Shown here one piece after another: positions 57,928-64,000 of a stretch of 64,000 nucleotides of DNA. The translations under genes and the position numbers were made by a program. How positions within the stretch are numbered: the stretch's first letter is position 1; each line of letters starts with the position of its first letter. The stretch lies in the NCBI GenBank assembly GCA_023101885.1, contig JALPQD010000076.1:1878397-1942396 (forward strand), in the 5' to 3' direction. Source of the DNA: Typhlomys cinereus. Taxonomy: Eukaryota > Chordata > Mammalia > Rodentia > Platacanthomyidae. Under the pieces are notes generated by a model. That model had not been told where the DNA came from. It did not search any database and saw only the letters and a program-made list of their open reading frames with translations.

Positions 57928-58015
57928 GAGACTTGAGAAGATAGCTCAGTGGTAGAACATGTGACCAGCGTGTGTGAGACCCTGGGTTTGGTTCCCAGGA
58001 CCAAAAGGAAAACAG
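57928..58015 (+). mobile_element. ID-like SINE
   Basis: gacttgagaagatagctcag, ggtagaacatgtgaccagcg and gggtttggttcccaggacca, then an A-rich tail. Confidence 0.65.
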
Positions 58016-58179
58016 GCAAAAAGAAAGAAGGGGAAAGAAAAGTTAGGAAGGAAATGATACCATCTTCTCAACATCTGATTCAACAACCTCTCCAACATCT
58101 GACTTTCTTTGTTGTTTTGTTTTGCTCGATTTCATTTTATTAGTTATCTTGGTATACGGATTTTATTTGTGTTTTAGTA

Positions 58180-59150
58180 TTTAGTTTTTTAAATTATATA
58201 ACATCGTTTTCATGCCAGTATATAATGTATTTGAGCAGACCACCCCATTTCTAACTGCCCTGTCCCTTTCATCCCAGTTAGTCCTTTTGTTTCCCATGCC
58301 CCCACATACATGATTATATTTAGCATTATATATTATATTTAGAATCACCTATTATATTTAGGATCTACAAATGAGAGAAAAGGTGAATTTGCCTTCTGGA
58401 ACTGCCTTAATTCACTTACTATGGTTTTCTCCAGTTACATCTGTTTTCTTGTAGACAGCATAACTTCACTCTTATGACTGAAAAATCCCATTATGTATAT
58501 GTCACATTTTCTTTATCTGTTACTCTGTTGTTAGACTCAGTTCCATAGAGTAGCTATAGTGTTGCAATACACATTGTACATACATATCCTTGTGATATTA
58601 AAATGGAGTCTTTTGGCTAAATATTGGAAAATACTATCTCATACTGTAGGTCTATTTTTAGTGGTTCTTTTTTTTAAAAAAAAAAAACTTCCACACTAAT
58701 TTCCATATTGGCTGGACTACGTTACATTCCCCCAGCAGTGTGTAAGAGTCCCCTTTCCTCTACATCCTCCCCAGTATTTTTTTTTTTTTTTTTTTTTTTT
58801 TTTAGTGACAGCCATTCGGATTAGGATAAGATAGAAACTCAATATGGTTTTAATGTGCATTTTCCTGACGGCTAGTAAGATTGAACATTTTTCATATGTT
58901 TTTTGTTCATTTGAACTTCATCCCTTGAGAAATATCTGTTTATCTCATTAGCCCATTTATTGTTTGGTTTCTTGTTATTTAGTCCTCTTTCTATATTCTA
59001 GTCATGAATCTTCCGTCAGATGTACAGCTAGTAAAGGTTTCTTTTACTGTGGATACTGTCTTTTCACTTGATTCCTTTATTCTTTGTTGTGCAGATTTCT
59101 TTTAATTTTATGAACTCTGGTTTGTCCATTGCTAGCAACATTTCCTAAGG
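58180..59150 (-). mobile_element. Old L1 fragment (3' part, antisense on the plus strand)
   Basis: The plus strand reads as the well-known reverse complement of a mammalian L1 3' region: tgtatatgtcacattttctt, ttccatattggctggactac, attcccccagcagtgtgtaa, cattttcctgacggctagta and gagaaatatctgtttatctc. Degraded, without open frames. A poly-T run at 58778-58803 interrupts it. Confidence 0.8.
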
Positions 59151-59151
59151 G

Positions 59152-59300
59152 TTTTTTTTTTAACGATATCATCTCATATAACCTAGGTTGGCTTCAACTC
59201 ACCATATAGCTGTATGTGAGCGAACATGAACCCTTAATTCTCCTGCCTCCATCTCCCAAAGGCTGGGATGTCAGGTGAGTATCATCATAGCAGGCTTATT
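59152..59300 (-). mobile_element. B1-like SINE
   Basis: In plus orientation: cctaggttggcttcaactca, ctcctgcctccatctcccaa and ggctgggatgtcaggtgagt. Confidence 0.6.
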
Positions 59301-59327
59301 TTTTTTAAGACAATATTTTTAATTACT

Positions 59328-59478
59328 CAAATTGGAGGGAGAGGGAGCACAGGTGTGTCAAGGAGAAGGTCACAGGACAACTTTTGGAAGTCAGTTCTGT
59401 CCTTCCATCATGTGGGCTCTAGAGATCACCAGGTTTGCATGAAGCCACTTTTACCTGCTGAGCCATCTTGACAGCATC
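59328..59478 (-). mobile_element. B3-like SINE
   Basis: In plus orientation: ggtcacaggacaacttttgg, catcatgtgggctctagaga and acctgctgagccatcttgac. Confidence 0.65.
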
Positions 59479-59773
59479 TTCCCTTGCTGTGCTGAAACAA
59501 GGGGATCATGCTACAGAGTCCAACATGGACTCAAACTTGGGGCTGTCTTCCTGTTCTCAGCCCATAAACACCAGCTGTAAGTGTACTGGCATGAGACATC
59601 ATACATGCTTCTGTCATTGTGTTTTGAGTGCCCATTGTGTTTCAGATATCTTACTAATACCATGAGGGTATTGAATTATCACAGCAGTTAGCACAAGATA
59701 AATATAAGACTGAATCTCCTAAAAACCAGTGTTCATTATAGTATATATTACATGTACATATATATGTATATGT

Positions 59774-59779
59774 ATGTGT

Positions 59780-59832
<53 letters not shown>
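59774..59832. repeat. (TG)n microsatellite
   Basis: About 28 TG units flanked by TA-rich alternating purine-pyrimidine sequence. Confidence 0.9.
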
Positions 59833-59834
<2 letters not shown>

Positions 59835-60865
59835 CACACATATATATATATACAAAACCTGCTCAGGAAAAACCCTTGAAGAATGATGAGAATAGAGAAA
59901 GGCAAATTGTCTTACATAACACCCAGCAAGAATTTCAGAATAAAAGCTTTTACCATTCATTTTTCCCTCAGATATGAACTTCCCTCACCTTCTCATTTCC
60001 TGACAGTTGTTATTTTCTCTTTTATGAACTTTCACAGTCAAGCTGATGTTAACTAACATCTGCAAGTGATTAGCCGGTGACAGAAAGAGTATTTCATGTA
60101 TAAGAGAAAATGCGACTACTTTCCTTCTTCAAAAATGAGAAAAGCAAAACACAATGAAGCATCTTATCCAGCAGCATGAAGCAGATAAAGCAAATAAAAC
60201 CTGGATTCATGATGTAAAGTTAGACACTCAGACGCCAGAGTATGAATTTTTAACCATCCTATATTGATTTGCTTTTCATAATTCATATTAAAGTTCTATT
60301 TATGGTAATATGATAGCCTAGAAAAACCACCCCACTTTAAAAAAATACACAAAATATAAAACCAAATTCTACACAGCAATACTTACTTAGTTGACAAGAC
60401 AGTAAAAACTTATAAGTAGAAACTATAAAAGAGCGGGTATGTCCACGGAGGGAAACAGGTCACGAAAGCTGACACAGCAAGAGGATCACTGTCAAATCAG
60501 GGGAATTCTATGTTTGAGACCCAGTAAGGATGACCAGCTCAGAGGCCCAAGTGCAGGGCCCACTTTAGGTAGGAAATGTAGGAGAAAGCCTGCTCCAAAA
60601 TCCAGAGACAGAAGAAAACTTTACCAGGCTAGCTTGAGAAGGTAGGGAGGGGGAACTGCCTGACTTGCAGATATTACAACTATGACAAAGACATCAGGTA
60701 GATTTATTTTCAGGAGTCATATCATTTGCTTACTCCAAAAACATGCCAGCTATGAATACAGCTTAAATAGGCTGGGGTTAATAGTGTCTCAGGACTTTAT
60801 TGTAGGAAACCCATATCCCATATGGAAGAATAATGCCCTGTAACAGAATTCAAATCAGTTCCTTT
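59833..60865. other. Intergenic, nothing recognised
   Basis: No gene, RNA gene or nameable repeat. Confidence 0.45.
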
Positions 60866-60869
60866 AAAA

Positions 60870-61075
60870 TAGTCTTATTAATGAGAGAGAGAGAGGTGAG
60901 GGAGAGAGAAAAAAGAGAACAGATAATATTTGTGCTGCAATGTATGAGTGGAAGCCAGAGGACAACTTTTGGAAATTTCTTCTCCCCCCTCAACTATGTA
61001 GACTCTGGAGATCAAATTCAGGTTGCCAAGTTTGCATATAAACACCTTTTACCAGCTGAGCTATTTCACTGACCG
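60870..61075 (-). mobile_element. B3-like SINE
   Basis: In plus orientation: (GA)n, gaagccagaggacaactttt, ctatgtagactctggagatc and accagctgagctatttcact. Confidence 0.65.
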
Positions 61076-61079
61076 CACA

Positions 61080-62310
61080 AATTCTTACAATTAATTTTCC
61101 CAGGTAAATTCAATTAAAATTACAACGAAAAAGTTTTTCAAAATAAGGAGTAAGAACATAATGATACCAAGAGATTTTGTGTGTCCAGGCTTAGTTTATT
61201 TAAAAAAAAACTACGTTCTGTGTGTGAGAAGACTTGAAAATAAAGTATTTGCCATGCAATTAAAAATAGTAATATTTAGTAAATCCTATAGAGGGGGGCT
61301 TGTTGCTGCACTTGACTAGATTAAGTGCTGCATGAACTTTTCCTGGTGAGATGTGGACAAATGTCTACTCACCCTGACTACAGCACTGGTAGCAGATCAA
61401 TCCAATGATCCCACTTAAGTCATGCTTGAGGAAGCAATGAGTTTATCGGGTTACTTACAGGCTCGAGTGTGACCCCATAACAGCTACAGCATCCCTCAAA
61501 TCTGGCAGCAGCAGATGATGATTTTTTCCATAGTTGAGTCGATGGAGCTCCCTCTTCAGTTAACCTCTTTTCACTGTTAGCACCTCCTGTGACCACATGC
61601 AGTTCCTGAAGAATTACATATACCTGGGAAGGGTTACAAGAGGGAAAGGGTGGCTAGAATCTCAGGTTGGGGATTGGGAGAGAATCTAATGATCTTTGAC
61701 ACCTCTTCCTTCTACAACAAAATGTCAACTGGCTAGATTTTGTTGAGGGTGGCTTGTGGGTGATCACAGATGCTCATGGTAATTAATGACTGTCGTGTTC
61801 GGAGGACAGTGTTCCATAGCACTAGGTAAGAAAGGTTGGCCAATTTCAGGGCTCTGTGACTCTGCCTGGCTGGCAGGCTTTAGGCTTACTGTAAGTAGGC
61901 ATGATACCCAGGTAATGCCATTTTCATGTCATTTTCAATTGATTTAACAAAATGGAACTTATCAAAATTGTAATATTTGTAATTGCACCTCTGTATAAAT
62001 AAAGATACAAAGTTTTTTTCTGTTTGCTAACAGGACAAATTGAAGAATGTAAATGAAATAAGAAATGGTTTTTAAGATCCATTCTTAAATTCGGTATGTC
62101 TACAAGCACGAGACTCTAATAGTTTGCACCAAATGTTCCAGTCCCTGTCTCTGCTATGCATCTACCTCTATGGGATGTGGTAATCACTTATTACTATACT
62201 ATAATTTCACTTTGTCAGCTAGATACAAGACAGAAATATATTAAATCTGCTTGAAGTCAAAAAACAATTTGCTTGTGAATTTGAAACCCCCCCTGAAACA
62301 CCAGTTTATT
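61080..62310. other. Intergenic, mostly unrecognised
   Basis: The part at 61300-61620 (with gcaatgagtttatcgggtta and acttacaggctcgagtgtg) reads like a common rodent repeat that I cannot name. The rest is AT-rich. Confidence 0.35.
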
Positions 62311-62313
62311 TAT

Positions 62314-62583
62314 TTTGCATACGTGTGTGTGTGTGTGTGTGTGTGTGTGTATCAGAAGGCAGTGTGTGCCTATGAAGACTGAAGGATGACTTTTGGTAAC
62401 CATACTGAGTTGCTTTATCTTCTTTTGGCTTTGATCTCGGATTTCCCTAGCTCTGCCTTACAGGGTCAGAAGTGCCCGACACCACCATTTTAGCTCCGTG
62501 TTTTTACGTGGGATCATAGATCTGAACTCACGTTCTTTGCTTTCAAGGCAGAGGCTTAACCTCTTAGTCATTTCTCCAGCCCT
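62314..62583 (-). mobile_element. Older-subfamily TG-tract SINE
   Basis: TG run at 62323-62351, middle with gatttccctagctctgcctt, and head aaggcagaggcttaacctct through catttctccagcc. Confidence 0.65.
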
Positions 62584-62937
62584 GTTAGAAAAGAGAAGGG
62601 CGGGGAAGGAAGATAGAACAAGAACCCAAGCTTCATCCACGAAGACTGAAATTATTGGGGAAGCTCCTCCAAACTCCAACCAGGAAGCAGCAATTTCCCT
62701 GCCAGATGGAAATTACTACTGATTTGGAGTCAGGAGTGCAGGCTTTTAACAACTGGAGTGCAGGGGGAAGGGATTTCGGTTCCGTCCCAGAATAACTAAG
62801 AGTTTGTCCCGTTGTCCCTTTTCCTTACCACATCCTATTAACATTCTTGGTAGGGTCTCCAGTTGGAGGTCTGTTTTGGATCTCAGATCTCTGGTCTGAG
62901 GTCTGGTTCCCAATCTATCAGGTCCCTTAAAACTTTG

Positions 62938-63123
62938 ATTTTTATTGTGTGTATACGATGTGCCTGTGAGAGTGTGGGCGAGTACCTACCATATACATAG
63001 CACGTGTGATCAGATGACAACTTTTGGGAATCAGTTCTCTTTCCACCTCGGGCTCCGGGGATTGAATTCAGCATCAGCCTGTATGGCAACAGCTTTTACC
63101 TGCTGAGATATCTCATCACCCCT
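62938..63123 (-). mobile_element. B3-like SINE just upstream of the NUP58 CpG island
   Basis: In plus orientation: gatcagatgacaacttttgg, ctttccacctcgggctccgg and tacctgctgagatatctcat. Confidence 0.65.
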
Positions 63124-63229
63124 GAAAGCCCCAGCTTTTTTTTTTTTTTAATATAAGCTTCTTGCTTGAAAAATTAAAGATTTATAGATTAGTTTTAGTT
63201 TTTCTGTATTCCACACCACATCCCGCCCT

Positions 63230-63933
63230 TGACCCTCTAGAACTTGCATTTCTTGACTGCTGGCTGTGAGACAAGAGGCCGCGATGGACAGTTCCACCAG
63301 GTCCCCTCCACGCAGACGCTCTGCCCTGCAGGCTGGAGCGAAGCGCGCACGCGTTAGAACCCATCAATTCCCGAACGAAAAAGTAGAAAAAGTGGAAAGG
63401 TAGACGCCCTTCCCTTCTCCCGTATGGGTAGAGGCAACAAAACGCCTCCTTTTCTTTATGAGCAGCTTGAGGGTAACCACCAGGGCCCTCTCCAACTCTT
63501 GAGAGTTCTCCAGGATAGAAACGACATGTGAGGTTCACCAGGGAGCAAGCACAGAGCCAAATACCCAAACCAGCTCTGTGACTTAGATCTGGAGACTGTC
63601 TCTTTAAGACAGTAGGCTGGGCCCCCACTGCCTTCCGTCCCGGCATGCTCTGCGCGGAGCGCCGTCCAGGGCATGGGGGAGGGGGCAAGGGGAGGAGGTA
63701 GGGCTCCTCCCAGAGTGCCCCGCGCGGCCGGCCCGCTTCCGGTGCGAGCATCGGGCGTGCTTCGGCGTGCAGCTCCGCCTCCTCCAGCCCCGCCGCGCAG
63801 CCGCGGGTGTTGAAGTTCCCGCCGGGCCAGGGCTCGGGGAGAGCCATGCTGCCCGGCCCACCGCGGCTTTGAGGCGAGAGGAGCGTCCCGGGGCCTCTCC
63901 TCTCTCTGTGACTACGTCGAGCTCGGGGCAGCC
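63230..63933 (+). promoter_or_regulatory. NUP58: CpG island, promoter and 5' UTR of NUP58
   Basis: GC-rich, CpG-rich sequence leading into the NUP58 start codon, densest from about 63650. An NRF1-like GCGCACGC core is at 63345-63352. No TATA box seen. The long reading frames on both strands here are by-products of GC richness. Confidence 0.75.
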
Positions 63934-64000
63934 ATGTCCACGGGGTTCTCCTTCGGGTCCGGGGCCTTAGGCTCCACCACTGTGGCTGCCGGCGGGACCG
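63934..64000 (+). CDS. NUP58: Nucleoporin p58/p45, first coding exon, cut by window end
   Basis: Reads MSTGFSFGSGALGSTTVAAG and two more codons before the window stops. This is the N-terminus of NUP58 (formerly NUPL1), an FG nucleoporin of the Nup62-Nup58-Nup54 complex that lines the central channel of the nuclear pore. The first FG motif (GFSFGS) is visible at residues 4-9. The ATG is in a good context (gcagccATGt) inside a CpG island. Position 11 is Ala where I recall Thr in human. The exon-intron boundary and the rest of the gene lie outside the window. Its head-to-head placement with MTMR6 supports the call. Confidence 0.92.
   Translation, partial: MSTGFSFGSGALGSTTVAAGGT

Noticed and set aside
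63182..63847. 221-codon open frame on the minus strand upstream of NUP58
   Set aside because: It is antisense to the NUP58 5' region in a CpG island and shows no motif.

Overview
The window is nuclear genomic DNA from a rodent. It holds one complete protein-coding gene, the first coding bases of a second, and repeat-rich non-coding DNA. The interspersed repeats include B1-like, B3-like, B4-like and ID-like SINEs, L1 fragments, MaLR-like LTR sequence and a young tRNA-headed SINE. That young SINE has an internal (TG/CA)n tract and is not the mouse or rat B2 form. I infer a non-murid myomorph rodent, most likely a dipodoid (jerboa, jumping mouse or birch mouse). This is inference from repeat types recalled from memory, not a database result.

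Layout. Bases 1-21.2 kb are intergenic and made of repeats, including a solo MaLR-like LTR, an 11-copy minisatellite and L1 remnants. I found no credible gene there. From about 21.2 to 52.6 kb the minus strand carries MTMR6, a myotubularin-related lipid 3-phosphatase. I resolved 14 coding exons whose splice phases all agree. They join to 621 codons plus a stop, which equals the length I remember for human MTMR6. The active-site motif lies in exon 9 with the nucleophile at Cys336. The last exon is followed by about 1.8 kb of repeat-poor AT-rich sequence that fits a 3' UTR. The first exon sits in a CpG island near 52.5 kb. From 52.8 to 63.2 kb there is an intergenic spacer with truncated SINEs, a long purine tract, an ERV-like LTR with a duplicated segment, and an old L1. 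A second CpG island starts near 63.2 kb and contains the start of NUP58 (NUPL1), an FG nucleoporin, at 63934 on the plus strand. It runs off the window.

The head-to-head MTMR6/NUP58 order matches my recollection of the human 13q12 neighbourhood. The two proteins have unrelated jobs: endosomal PI3P/PI(3,5)P2 turnover and the central channel of the nuclear pore. They are neighbours, not a functional operon. I found no undescribed biological system. The most useful observations concern SINE biology (TG-tract-carrying copies, 5'-truncated copies with perfect target-site duplications, a copy 44 nt from a splice acceptor), candidate CTCF sites around the two genes, and several local duplications.
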